DNA of 24,978 nucleotides, taken from the NCBI GenBank assembly GCA_030668025.1, contig DAOUUT010000014.1, positions 1 through 24,978 on the forward strand, given 5' to 3'. Positions 1-6,769 of this stretch are shown here, in pieces. The stretch comes from Promethearchaeota archaeon (GTDB lineage Archaea > Asgardarchaeota > Lokiarchaeia > Sigynarchaeales > SOKP01). Under the pieces are notes generated by a model. The model did no database searches and was not told the origin of the DNA. It worked only from the letters and a program-made list of their open reading frames with translations. The first letter of the stretch is position 1; each line of letters starts with the position of its first letter. The position numbers and the translations under genes were made by a program.

Positions 1-390
1 GATGTATTAATCCCTGCAGCTATAGAAAATCAAATAACAGAAAAAAATGCGGAGAAAATAGACTGCAAAATAGTTTTAGAAGGTGCAAATGGTCCTACAA
101 CACCAGAAGCGGATAAAGTTTTGTTTAAGAAAGAAATCTATGTTGTACCAGATATCCTCGCCAATAGTGGTGGGGTTTGCGTCTCTTACTTCGAATACGT
201 CCAAGACATTAATTCCTACTTCTGGAAATTAGATCGTATTAACGAAGAACTCAAAAGAATTATTATTGAAGCCTTCGAAGAAACATATAAAATCTCAAAA
301 GAGAGAAATATTTCGCTTCGTACAGCGGCATACATTATAGCTGTATCAAGAATCGCGAAAGCAATTGAGTTAAGAGGGATTTTCCCTTAA
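1..390 (+). CDS. gdhA: Glutamate dehydrogenase, C-terminal part (truncated by window edge)
   Basis: Frame 1 is open from the first base to a TAA stop, so this is the 3' end of a gene that begins outside the window; about 129 residues are present. Family knowledge: Glu/Leu/Phe/Val dehydrogenases interconvert glutamate and 2-oxoglutarate with NAD(P). Seen: the conserved Rossmann-domain stretch DVLIPAAIENQIT, then VLEGANGPTTPEAD and VPDILANSGGVCVSYFEYVQ, which are family signatures, followed by the usual C-terminal helix (RTAAYIIAVSRIAKAIELRG). A TTG at position 121 could be mistaken for a start, but the homology runs straight through it from base 1. Two oligo-T tracts follow the stop. The identity as glutamate rather than another amino-acid dehydrogenase is likely but rests on the C-terminus only. 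Confidence 0.9.
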   Translation, partial: DVLIPAAIENQITEKNAEKIDCKIVLEGANGPTTPEADKVLFKKEIYVVPDILANSGGVCVSYFEYVQDINSYFWKLDRINEELKRIIIEAFEETYKISKERNISLRTAAYIIAVSRIAKAIELRGIFP

Positions 391-394
391 ATCA

Positions 395-419
395 TTTTTT
401 TTTATTCCAATTTTTTTTT
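395..419 (+). terminator. Oligo-T transcription termination tracts
   Basis: Two runs of nine T (395-403 and 411-419) lie directly after the glutamate dehydrogenase stop codon. Archaeal RNA polymerases terminate at T-rich tracts without needing a hairpin, so these are plausible terminators that separate the gene from the amidase downstream. Confidence 0.5.
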
Positions 420-462
420 CAATTCAAAAAGTTTAAAACAAATAAAATTGTAAATTGAAAAT

Positions 463-1911
463 ATGAAGAAGGAAGATATTTGTTTCATGTCTGCTTGCGA
501 AATGGCAGAAAAAATTAAAACACAAGAATTAACTTCTCTTGAAATTACAGAAACAATAATAGAAAGAATTGAGAAAATAAATCCTATAATTAATGCATAT
601 TGTACACCTACTTTTGATTTAGCTCGAAAATTAGCAAAAAAAGCAGATGAAGCAGTTAAAAAAGGAGAAAAAATGGGGTTATTACATGGGATCCCCGTTT
701 CGATTAAAGATGAAACAGAAACCAAGGGAATCAGAACAACTTTTGGTAGTAAGACATTTGAGAATAACATAGCCCGGAAAGATGAGGCTGTAGTTAGAAG
801 GTTAAAAGATGCTGGTGCTGTCATCTTAGGTAAAACTAACACTCCTGCTTTTGGATATAAAGGAGAAACAGACAATTTAATTTTCGGAGTAACAAGAAAT
901 CCGTGGAATTTAGAAAGAACTCCTGGAGGGTCAAGCGGAGGTGCTGCTGGAGCTGTTGCTTCAGGATTAGGTCCGATAGGTATAGGTTCAGATGGGGGCG
1001 GGTCTATTAGGATACCTAGTTGCTTTTGTGGTCTTTTTGGCCTTAAATCAACTTTTGGGCGAGTTCCTCAGAATTCGATGAAATTGATGGGATATACTGG
1101 TACATTCACTCATAAAGGTCCACTAGTTAGGTATGTTAAGGATGCAGCTTTAGTGCTAGATATTATCGCAGGTCAAGATGATTCTGATAGATATTCTGTA
1201 CCAAATCCAAATTTTAGCTATTTAGAAAGGCTAAACAATGCACCAAATAATTTAAAAATAGGTTATTCTTTGGATTTAGGATTTGCAGAAGCTCTTGATC
1301 CTGAAGTTGAGAAGTCTGTGATGAATGGGATTCAAAAATTTGAAGAATTCGGTTGGTCTATAGAGAAAAGTAGAATTAAGTTGAGAAACCCCGAATCTCT
1401 ATTTTTAGCTCTTTGGAGCTCAGGATTCGGTTATCTATTAGGACCATTTTTAAAAGAATGGCAAGATAAAATGGAACCTGATTTGGTAGATCTAATTAAT
1501 CGTGGATTATCATTTTCTGTAAAAGACTTAAAGATTGCAGAAGTTCAAAGAGAGATGTTTTATTCAGATATTTGTCGAGCATTTAGGAATATTGATATCC
1601 TAATAACTCCTACGCTAGCATGTCCAGCTTTTGAATTAGGTAAATCACTAGTGATTGAAAAAGAAACTGGGAAAACGGGTGTAATTATTAATGGAAAAAA
1701 TATGACTGCTTTAGGATGGTTGCCCTTTACCTATCCTTTTAATATGAGTGGTCATCCAGCAGTTAGTATTCCGTGTGGCTATTCTAGTGACGGTTTACCT
1801 ATTGGAATGCAAATAGTCGGGAAAAGATTCGATGAACTTACTGTCTTACAAGTTTCTAAAGCGTTTGAAGAATTAGCTCCTTGGCAAGATAGAAAACCGA
1901 AATTCAATTAG
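463..1911 (+). CDS. Amidase-signature family amidase
   Basis: A 482-residue enzyme of the amidase-signature family, which hydrolyses carboxylic amides with a Ser-cisSer-Lys triad. Seen: GIPVSIKDE gives Lys82, the glycine/serine-rich motif PGGSSGGAAGAVASG gives Ser158, and GSDGGGSIRIPS gives the expected nucleophile Ser181. The C-terminal part has the usual PFNMSGHPAVSIPCG and LPIGMQIVGKRFDE blocks. Length and order match GatA, fatty-acid amide hydrolase and stand-alone amidases. There is no gatB/gatC-like neighbour, so it is probably not the tRNA amidotransferase subunit, and the substrate cannot be told from sequence. It starts at an ATG with no clear Shine-Dalgarno and is convergent with the permease that follows. 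Confidence 0.9.
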   Translation: MKKEDICFMSACEMAEKIKTQELTSLEITETIIERIEKINPIINAYCTPTFDLARKLAKKADEAVKKGEKMGLLHGIPVSIKDETETKGIRTTFGSKTFENNIARKDEAVVRRLKDAGAVILGKTNTPAFGYKGETDNLIFGVTRNPWNLERTPGGSSGGAAGAVASGLGPIGIGSDGGGSIRIPSCFCGLFGLKSTFGRVPQNSMKLMGYTGTFTHKGPLVRYVKDAALVLDIIAGQDDSDRYSVPNPNFSYLERLNNAPNNLKIGYSLDLGFAEALDPEVEKSVMNGIQKFEEFGWSIEKSRIKLRNPESLFLALWSSGFGYLLGPFLKEWQDKMEPDLVDLINRGLSFSVKDLKIAEVQREMFYSDICRAFRNIDILITPTLACPAFELGKSLVIEKETGKTGVIINGKNMTALGWLPFTYPFNMSGHPAVSIPCGYSSDGLPIGMQIVGKRFDELTVLQVSKAFEELAPWQDRKPKFN

Positions 1912-1914
1912 TTT

Positions 1915-1949
1915 TTTCTAAAATTTTAGAAAGAAAATCTATTTTTTTT
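1915..1949. terminator. Bidirectional terminator between convergent genes
   Basis: A perfect 18-bp palindrome (TTTCTAAAA/TTTTAGAAA, 1915-1932) begins four bases after the amidase stop and is followed by a run of T at 1942-1949. It sits between two convergent genes, so it could end transcription from both sides. Confidence 0.5.
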
Positions 1950-1970
1950 AAATTTTTATTACAATCTTTT

Positions 1971-3290
1971 TTATGACGTTAAGGGAATAAGGATTAATAA
2001 ATAAAGGCAAGAAATTGCAATATGAATAAACGCAAAAATAGCTCCTGTTTTTAGCAGCCTTTTGAATCCTAGATTCTCAACACCACTATCTTTAGCTACT
2101 TTAAGAGTCATCATATCTGCTGCGGCTCCGCTAGGTAAAATGTTCCCTCCTATATTTATGGCAACGATAAAGGCGAATAGTAGAGGTGTCGCTGGAAAGG
2201 CAAAATCATCCATTAAAACGTCAATAATTGGTAAAAAGATAAGAGCTATTGGGGTGTTTGCAACGAAGCCTGACAGTAGACTAACAAGAATAAGGATTAT
2301 AAAAACTGTTAATATAGGTCCAAAAAATTCAAAAGGAATCAAACCAATAATGTCCCTGAAACCAGCTTGCAACATGCAATTAATAACGACATACATGGAA
2401 ATGAAGAAAAATATAATTTCCCATTCAACATCTTTTAGGATTTTTCCCATTGGTTTATTAGTATATTTTCTATTAACTAAAACTAATATTACTGCTGAAA
2501 TTGCAGCTGTAAGATAAAGCAATGGCAATACGATAAATAAAACAATAGTAACGAGTATAGCGAAGCTATTAAAGTAAAACATTGTTTTATTTTTGATCAT
2601 AACATCTGTACTTATTAGCTCTAACACGTATTCTCTCTGTTGCGCTTCAATCTCCGGCTCTTTTGAAAGCATTAATTTATCTATCAAAAATATAGTTAAA
2701 AACAACAACGCAAAAGAAAAAACCCAGAAATATTGGATAAAAAAGACTGTATCAAGTGCAAACCAAGTAGAAATAATGATATTCTCTCCTGAGCTAAAGG
2801 GGGTAATAATAGAACCAATATTAATACAAATCGTCATTCCTAGAAGATAGGTACCCGCTCTTATTTTTAAGAAATGACAAAGGCGAACGACTACAGGTGC
2901 TAAAATAATAACCACGACTACATCACTGATAACGGCTGCCAATAGAGTAGTAATAACGCAAAGTAGATAAAGAAAATATCGCTGATTTCCTTTTGAGATT
3001 TTAAAAATCTTTACGGCTAAATATTCTAACACGTTTGAATCCTGAGCAATTTTAGATATAATACTCATGCTCATAATTATAATTATTGCTTGCCATTCAA
3101 TAGATAATACGAAATTATCAAACCAATTGTCAAAATTTAATGGTACTTCCAAAACCAAACCAGTAACAAACGCCGCTATGAACATAGATATCAAAGAGAC
3201 TGCTACGAAATCTACATCTTTCATAGAGTAACTTACAATAATTAAAGCAAAGACAATAAAAACAAAAATTAGTAGAGGAAGGTTAATCAT
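1971..3290 (-). CDS. ArsB/NhaD-type ion permease
   Basis: A 439-residue, very hydrophobic protein with about 10-12 predicted membrane segments from residue 1 to the end. Seen: two inverted-repeat-like halves, each with a polar re-entrant motif of the ion-transporter superfamily, GSIITPFSSGENIII in the first half and NIGGNILPSGAAADMM in the second. FVANTPIALIFLPIIDVL is typical of the ArsB/NhaD/P-protein and CitM branch. Members move anions or exchange Na+/H+ across the cytoplasmic membrane. The substrate is unknown: no arsenate reductase, ArsR-type regulator or ATPase lies beside it. It starts at an ATG and stands alone as a transcription unit. Confidence 0.8.
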   Translation of the reverse strand: MINLPLLIFVFIVFALIIVSYSMKDVDFVAVSLISMFIAAFVTGLVLEVPLNFDNWFDNFVLSIEWQAIIIIMSMSIISKIAQDSNVLEYLAVKIFKISKGNQRYFLYLLCVITTLLAAVISDVVVVIILAPVVVRLCHFLKIRAGTYLLGMTICINIGSIITPFSSGENIIISTWFALDTVFFIQYFWVFSFALLFLTIFLIDKLMLSKEPEIEAQQREYVLELISTDVMIKNKTMFYFNSFAILVTIVLFIVLPLLYLTAAISAVILVLVNRKYTNKPMGKILKDVEWEIIFFFISMYVVINCMLQAGFRDIIGLIPFEFFGPILTVFIILILVSLLSGFVANTPIALIFLPIIDVLMDDFAFPATPLLFAFIVAINIGGNILPSGAAADMMTLKVAKDSGVENLGFKRLLKTGAIFAFIHIAISCLYLLILIPLTS

Positions 3291-3383
3291 TTCTCTAAAT
3301 TAAGATGTACTTTTATATTAATATTGTTTAATAAACAGTTTTTAATAAGTTTTTAGAATACATAGACTATATTCTAGATAAAA

Positions 3384-4232
3384 TTATTTTAATAAAAAAA
3401 GTTGTAAAAGAAATTTGAACAAATTGAGTTCATTTAACAGAGAAATGTTAGAAATTAAATATTCAAAAATATTCTCTTCTATAAAATAATGTAGACTTAC
3501 GTAATATCCCTCTTGGGATTTTATCATTTCAACAATCCTTCTTATTAAATTTATTATTTGCTTTTCAACTACCAGCATGTCACATTTAGTAGGGTCAATA
3601 TTAATGATATTAATTCCAGTAGAATGGCTAAATGAAAATTTGCTTAATTCAGAATTATTCTTCACGTATTCATTATTTAAATAATGGTTAAACATAGATT
3701 CGATTTGAGAATTAATCGTTTCTTTTTTTTCAGCTGGAAAATGAGCTTCAATTAGATTTGTAAGCACATTTAATATTTGTTGAAACACACCTAAAATATC
3801 AAAATATTCTGCGATTGTTGTGATATTTTCGGCTGTTAACCACTGCGCATAGTATTCATCGATAACATCTTTAAAAGGGCTAAAAAGGTCTGTATCGCCT
3901 TTCCATATAGAGCCCCACTCTTTTTTATCTCCAGAAACATATTGCTCAAGAAAGGTTTGCATGATAACATTGAGCCGAGCTTTTAACATATTTGAACTTA
4001 TATTTTTCTCAGATGCCGCAATAAACAACAACTTAGCCTCTTTATCTTCTAAATAGCACCATCGGAGCCCTCCCATTTCAATACTTTCTATACCTTGTTG
4101 AAATTCATAAGTAGTAAATTGATTTAATGCCGCTAAAAGACCACTAATGAGATCTTCATCTAAAGCGAAGTCCATATACGGTTTATATAACAAAGTTATT
4201 CCGCTTTCAGAATCTAAAACCCAAACGTTCAT
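3384..4232 (-). CDS. Longin/roadblock-like domain protein, function unknown
   Basis: A 282-residue protein. Residues 1-105 (MNVWVLDSESGITLLYKPY, then EDLISGLLAALNQFT, IESIEMGGLRWCYLEDKEAKLLFIAASEKN, and a long helix) follow the strand-strand-helix-strand-strand-strand-helix order of longin/roadblock profilin-fold domains. Asgard archaea encode many such proteins and they often partner small GTPases. Residues 106-282 are mainly helical, with acidic and hydrophobic patches and no motif I recognise. No GTPase gene is in the window, so any GTPase partnership is inference. The call rests on predicted fold order and a typical Lokiarchaeal look rather than on invariant residues. The upstream region has a palindrome and duplicated TATA-like boxes. 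Confidence 0.5.
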   Translation of the reverse strand: MNVWVLDSESGITLLYKPYMDFALDEDLISGLLAALNQFTTYEFQQGIESIEMGGLRWCYLEDKEAKLLFIAASEKNISSNMLKARLNVIMQTFLEQYVSGDKKEWGSIWKGDTDLFSPFKDVIDEYYAQWLTAENITTIAEYFDILGVFQQILNVLTNLIEAHFPAEKKETINSQIESMFNHYLNNEYVKNNSELSKFSFSHSTGINIINIDPTKCDMLVVEKQIINLIRRIVEMIKSQEGYYVSLHYFIEENIFEYLISNISLLNELNLFKFLLQLFLLK

Positions 4233-4252
4233 TTTTCTAAAAACCCCGTGTT

Positions 4253-4282
4253 ATTAGAGGTTATCTCTAATTCTCTCTAATT
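4253..4282 (-). promoter_or_regulatory. Inverted and direct repeat in leader of the longin-like gene
   Basis: ATTAGAG at 4253-4259 is the perfect inverse of CTCTAAT at 4265-4271, with a 5-base spacer. CTCTAATT occurs again at 4275-4282. This lies about 20-50 bases upstream of the ATG on the minus strand, between the start codon and the TATA-like boxes, a suitable place for a repressor site or leader hairpin. No binding protein is known. Confidence 0.3.
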
Positions 4283-4286
4283 ATAT

Positions 4287-4312
4287 AGCTTATAAATTAC
4301 GAGCTTATAAAT
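4287..4312 (-). promoter_or_regulatory. Tandem TATA-box-like elements
   Basis: AGCTTATAAAT occurs twice exactly (4287-4297 and 4302-4312), a 15-bp period. On the minus strand each reads ATTTATAAGCT, a good archaeal TATA-like box, 55-80 bases upstream of the ATG at 4232. Either copy could position TBP for the longin-like gene. Confidence 0.4.
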
Positions 4313-4431
4313 GATTTTTTTTAAACAAAATTCTATCGTATTACAAGAAATCTTTATATCAACCATCAAAACTTTTACTTTTTTTTTTTAGAAATTTTAA
4401 ATTCAAATCTATTGGTTTTGCCTCGTTTATT

Positions 4432-4917
4432 TTATAAGAAATCTTTCAGATCTTTTGTTTTGCAATATTTCTCAATATTCCTTATCATTTCGGTAATTTT
4501 CTTTTGAAGTGTAAGATTTGCAACACTGCCTATCAAACTGAGGAAATCACCACTTAAAGTAAAATTCTCCACAAAGACTCCTATTTTAGATTTAGTCGGG
4601 GTCAAGGCTTTAATTCGCAAACGACCTTCTAATTGTTTAATATCTTTATTATTTCTAACGTTAAATTCAACTAATCGCCCCTTTCCTCCGATATCACCCT
4701 TGTCTGAAAGCACTAATTCTCCTTCCATTTCTATTGGAACGTGAACTACATCTATCTCGTCGTATATTTTAGTATACAACACATTAGGTGCTATAAAGTT
4801 AGCTTCCATTTTCTTTGTTGGGTTAATGGTTTCCCAAAATTCGGCTTTGAAAAGTGCCTGAGAAAGGATATCCTTATTACAATTGTCAATTTCTAAAACC
4901 TTTGAAATTTTAGCCAT
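4432..4917 (-). CDS. SRPBCC/START-like fold protein
   Basis: A 161-residue protein that looks like a helix-grip (SRPBCC, polyketide cyclase/START-like) domain over its whole length. It has an N-terminal strand (KISKVLEID), a short helix pair with FKAEFWETINP, a run of beta strands (MEANFIAPNVLYTKIYDEIDVV, PIEMEGELVL, GGKGRLVEFNVRN, QLEGRLRIKALTP, SKIGVFVENFTLSG) and a long C-terminal helix. Such domains bind hydrophobic ligands in a cavity. I chose the ATG at 4915-4917; the frame could begin nine bases further up at a GTG (4924-4926), giving three more residues. No catalytic residue can be assigned and the ligand is unknown. Confidence 0.55.
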   Translation of the reverse strand: MAKISKVLEIDNCNKDILSQALFKAEFWETINPTKKMEANFIAPNVLYTKIYDEIDVVHVPIEMEGELVLSDKGDIGGKGRLVEFNVRNNKDIKQLEGRLRIKALTPTKSKIGVFVENFTLSGDFLSLIGSVANLTLQKKITEMIRNIEKYCKTKDLKDFL

Positions 4918-5171
4918 TAATAACACGTAAATATCTAATTCTTATAACTCACTAAAACATCGAAAGTTTATATTCTTTTATATTACTAAGATTAAAGTTA
5001 AGATGATTAGCCTCAGACTTCCTAGATTTTATCATATTTTTAGACATTAAATCATTTTTTAAAATTTATCATCATTGGCTTAAAAAAATCATGAATTATA
5101 CCGATAAAGAGAACTTAAAACGTATGTTATGCATAAATTAACCGTTTCGGAATAATAATCTTTTTTCTATA

Positions 5172-5378
5172 TTAATTATCTCGGAAAATTCTTGACTTTT
5201 CTTTATCTTGTTCCTCTTTGCAGTGAGGACAAATCCAGGTGGTATCGTTCTTTTTTACAGAATTTAAACAAACATCGCAAACAGTGATGTTGCATATGCA
5301 ATAATAGCATTTATCTAATATATTCTCGCAATTCTTCCCACATACGTAACAATTAGGAGGGTTTTTGATTTTGGACAT
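5172..5378 (-). CDS. Small cross-brace (RING-like) zinc protein
   Basis: A 68-residue protein with ten cysteines in the order C10-x2-C13, C17, C24-x2-C27-x-C29, C34-x2-C37, then W48 and C50-x2-C53. Four CxxC pairs, the second and third close together and the last after a loop with WICPHCKEE, resemble a RING/FYVE/B-box-like cross-brace or a double zinc ribbon binding two zinc ions. Asgard archaea have ubiquitin-type systems with small RING proteins, so an E3-like or adaptor role is conceivable but unproven: there is no E1, E2 or ubiquitin gene here. The tail is charged (DKEKSRIFRDN). It is divergent from the 5470 gene across a 91-bp A+T-rich spacer. Confidence 0.6.
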   Translation of the reverse strand: MSKIKNPPNCYVCGKNCENILDKCYYCICNITVCDVCLNSVKKNDTTWICPHCKEEQDKEKSRIFRDN

Positions 5379-5411
5379 TTCTAATTTATATTTTAAATTC
5401 TTTTATTTATT

Positions 5412-5428
5412 ATAATATTCAATATTAT
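5412..5428. promoter_or_regulatory. Palindrome in divergent promoter region
   Basis: ATAATATT, one C, then AATATTAT form a perfect 8-bp-armed palindrome midway between the divergent starts at 5378 and 5470. It could be a shared operator or TATA-like entry site. In such A+T-rich DNA chance palindromes are common, so support is weak. Confidence 0.25.
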
Positions 5429-5469
5429 GATTATTATTAATTAAATTTAACAAAATTATTTTTAGCAAA

Positions 5470-5655
5470 ATGGATAAACTAAAATCGCGAGTTCAATTGC
5501 TTTCGCTTTTTATAATTTTTTTTATATATAAAGCTATAGCCGGTATTGTTGAGAGTAATTATTCTGAATTCGTTCTATGGTTTATGTTTTCTATTGTTTA
5601 TGCAATATCTCTTACGATCTTATATTTTGCTCTTAAAAAAAGGCAATTACAGTAG
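5470..5655 (+). CDS. Small two-helix membrane protein
   Basis: A 61-residue hypothetical protein. Residues 9-26 (LLSLFIIFFIYKAIAGIV) and 36-54 (WFMFSIVYAISLTILYFAL) form two membrane helices joined by a short loop containing ESNYSEF. The N-terminus (MDKLKSR) and C-terminus (KKRQLQ) are basic, so both ends should face the cytoplasm. No family is recognised. It starts at an ATG and lies in a cluster of very small genes. Confidence 0.55.
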   Translation: MDKLKSRVQLLSLFIIFFIYKAIAGIVESNYSEFVLWFMFSIVYAISLTILYFALKKRQLQ

Positions 5656-5713
5656 TTTAATTAGTATTGAGTTGAAAATATATAAATTGTTAAACTTCTT
5701 TGAAATGGTTCGT

Positions 5714-5977
5714 TCATTTCTTTGATTTTTTTTTAAAAATATCCGGAATTAAACCATCAAGGTTGTAAATACTATCACTAATATCGACTTTAACTTTCAT
5801 GTCTTGCATAGCTTTTAATGTTTCTCCTAACATTTTAGTGAAACTCTCGCTCATTTCTTTAATAGTATCGGAAGTCAATTGAAGGGATTCTCGAATAGCA
5901 AGATTTGTCTCGTGTATCTCTGAAGTCATTTTTTCCATGCTTTTCCTCATTTCTAAAATCTCATCTTTTAATCCCAT
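5714..5977 (-). CDS. Short coiled-coil protein
   Basis: An 87-residue protein, strongly helical and amphipathic from residue 3 to about 65 (heptad-like spacing in EILEMRKSMEKMTSEIHETN through SFTKMLGETLKAMQDM). It then has a short acidic/hydrophobic segment (DISDSIYNLDGLIPDIF) and a basic tail (KKKSKK). The composition suggests a homo-oligomeric coiled coil. I prefer the ATG at 5975-5977 over the TTG two codons upstream (5981-5983). No family is recognised. It is convergent with the 5470 gene and divergent from the first candidate selenoprotein gene. Confidence 0.5.
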   Translation of the reverse strand: MGLKDEILEMRKSMEKMTSEIHETNLAIRESLQLTSDTIKEMSESFTKMLGETLKAMQDMKVKVDISDSIYNLDGLIPDIFKKKSKK

Positions 5978-6155
5978 TATCAATCCAAATTTTAACTGAT
6001 TTTATTTTTTTTTAATAGTTATGTAAATGAATGAAGTACTTAAATTTTTTACTTAAATGGAAAATTAATCTCGTTTAATTATTAAATATAACAAATACTC
6101 TTTTAAGATTGCTTAATTATATTCAAAATAACTAATAAACTAAAAATTAATCAAA

Positions 6156-6287
6156 ATGTCTGAATGGAAATACAAAATTAAAAAACCCGTAGCCGAAGAA
6201 GCTTCTTGTACGGGCTGAGGCATCGTTGACGGAATAATTTCGTGTATAAGTAATCTAAAAAAAAAACGCAAAGAAAAGAAAAGCTAA
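6156..6287 (+). CDS. Candidate mini-selenoprotein A (in-frame TGA read as Sec21)
   Basis: A 43-codon reading frame, ATG at 6156 to TAA at 6285-6287, interrupted once by TGA at 6216-6218 (codon 21). Read as selenocysteine (U), the protein is MSEWKYKIKKPVAEEA, then SCTGUGIVDGIISCISN, then a Lys/Arg-rich tail. C18-x2-U21 is a thioredoxin-like CxxU redox motif, and a short apolar stretch (residues 22-34) precedes the tail. Established: Lokiarchaeota insert Sec at UGA and place eukaryote-like SECIS elements after their genes. Seen: a structured RNA element starts 79 nt after the UGA, and a second gene of the same design follows 228 nt downstream. Family and function are unknown. Alternatives are a 20-codon peptide ending at the TGA, or a non-coding transcript. 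The Sec machinery is not in this window. Confidence 0.55.
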
Positions 6288-6296
6288 AAATAAACT

Positions 6297-6360
6297 AAAT
6301 CTCGAGGAATAAAGCAAAAACGATAGGTTTTATTCCTTAGTTCCGCAAGAACTAGAGATT
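6297..6360 (+). promoter_or_regulatory. Candidate SECIS-like 3' RNA element A
   Basis: By hand folding: outer stem AATCTC (6298-6303) with GAGATT (6355-6360); hairpin 1 GGAATAAAGC (6306-6315) with GTTTTATTCC (6327-6336, one G-U), loop ending in CGATAG; hairpin 2 TAGTTC (6338-6343) with GAACTA (6349-6354), loop CGCAA. It begins 9 nt after the TAA of mini-gene A. The element at 6657-6723 aligns with it end to end, sharing AAATCTC, GATAGG, AGTTC, GCAAGAACT and GAGAT, while hairpin 1 differs in sequence but still pairs. The fold is branched rather than the single hairpin of textbook SECIS elements, so the SECIS assignment rests on position and pairing conservation. Confidence 0.55.
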
Positions 6361-6466
6361 AACTCTTACATTTTTACATAATATCGATCTTTTTATTATT
6401 ATAAAAAATCACAAAATTGCCCAGTAACTTTATTTTTTATAAACCTCACCCTTAATACTCCTGATT

Positions 6467-6475
6467 TTTATAAAT
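6467..6475 (+). promoter_or_regulatory. TATA-like box of mini-gene B
   Basis: TTTATAAAT at 6467-6475 lies about 40 bases upstream of the ATG at 6515, suitable for an archaeal promoter with a short leader. It suggests mini-gene B can be transcribed separately from A. Confidence 0.4.
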
Positions 6476-6493
6476 TTAATAATAAATTTAATA
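6470..6493 (+). repeat. Perfect tandem 12-bp repeat
   Basis: ATAAATTTAATA occurs twice back to back (6470-6481 and 6482-6493) and overlaps the TATA-like box of mini-gene B. It may be a duplicated factor-binding site or simple slippage in A+T-rich DNA. Confidence 0.5.
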
Positions 6494-6514
6494 ATTAAAT
6501 AGTGAGAAAAACAC

Positions 6515-6694
6515 ATGTCGGAAGAAGATGAATTTGATTTTGGATTTGATGATAATTGCTACGAAACTAGTTGATCGATACTTACTATGTGGTACTTAAG
6601 AGCTTTAAAAACGCAAAAGACTAAAGAAAAAATGGAAAAAAAAAAAAATAAAATAAAAATCTCTAAGATTAAGTCATTAAATGATAGGATTTAA
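6515..6694 (+). CDS. Candidate mini-selenoprotein B (in-frame TGA read as Sec20)
   Basis: A 59-codon frame, ATG at 6515 to TAA at 6692-6694, interrupted once by TGA at 6572-6574 (codon 20). Read as Sec (U), it starts with an acidic segment (MSEEDEFDFGFDD), then NCYETSUSILTMWYLRAL, then a long Lys-rich tail. C15-x4-U20 places a Cys just before Sec, as in mini-gene A (C-x2-U), and both share the order Cys, Sec, apolar stretch, Lys-rich tail. The sequences are otherwise different, so this is shared design rather than clear homology. The 3' RNA element starts about 84 nt after the UGA and overlaps the end of the frame. The C-terminal boundary is uncertain because the last codons lie inside that element. 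No known selenoprotein family is recognised. Confidence 0.5.
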
Positions 6695-6723
6695 TCAATA
6701 AGTTCTATGCAAGAACTTGAGAT
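6657..6723 (+). promoter_or_regulatory. Candidate SECIS-like 3' RNA element B
   Basis: Same plan as element A: outer stem ATCTC (6659-6663) with GAGAT (6719-6723); hairpin 1 GATTAAGTC (6667-6675) with GATTTAATC (6688-6696), loop ending in TGATAG; hairpin 2 AAGTTCT (6700-6706) with AGAACTT (6712-6718), loop ATGCA. Compared with A, nearly every pair of hairpin 1 has changed on both sides, which supports the fold. A competing fold exists in B only: TAGGATTT with AAGTTCTA directly after an ATGA, which looks more like a eukaryotic SECIS but lacks the matching 3' GA and is not reproduced in A. A T-run follows at about 6737-6742. Confidence 0.55.
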
Positions 6724-6769
6724 AGAATTTCTTATTACTTTTTTATTGAAAAACAAAAAGAGAGAAACA

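Noticed and set aside
402..875. Minus-strand open frame of 157 codons
   Set aside because: It lies almost wholly opposite the amidase gene, whose conserved motifs are unmistakable; its own translation has no family features.
2062..2850. Two plus-strand open frames opposite the permease gene
   Set aside because: They are antisense shadows of the membrane protein at 1971-3290, with low-complexity translations.
4918..5171. Search for a small gene or RNA in the spacer between the SRPBCC-like and zinc-protein genes
   Set aside because: Only very short frames (16 codons or fewer) and weak A/T palindromes such as TTATGCATAA; nothing supportable.
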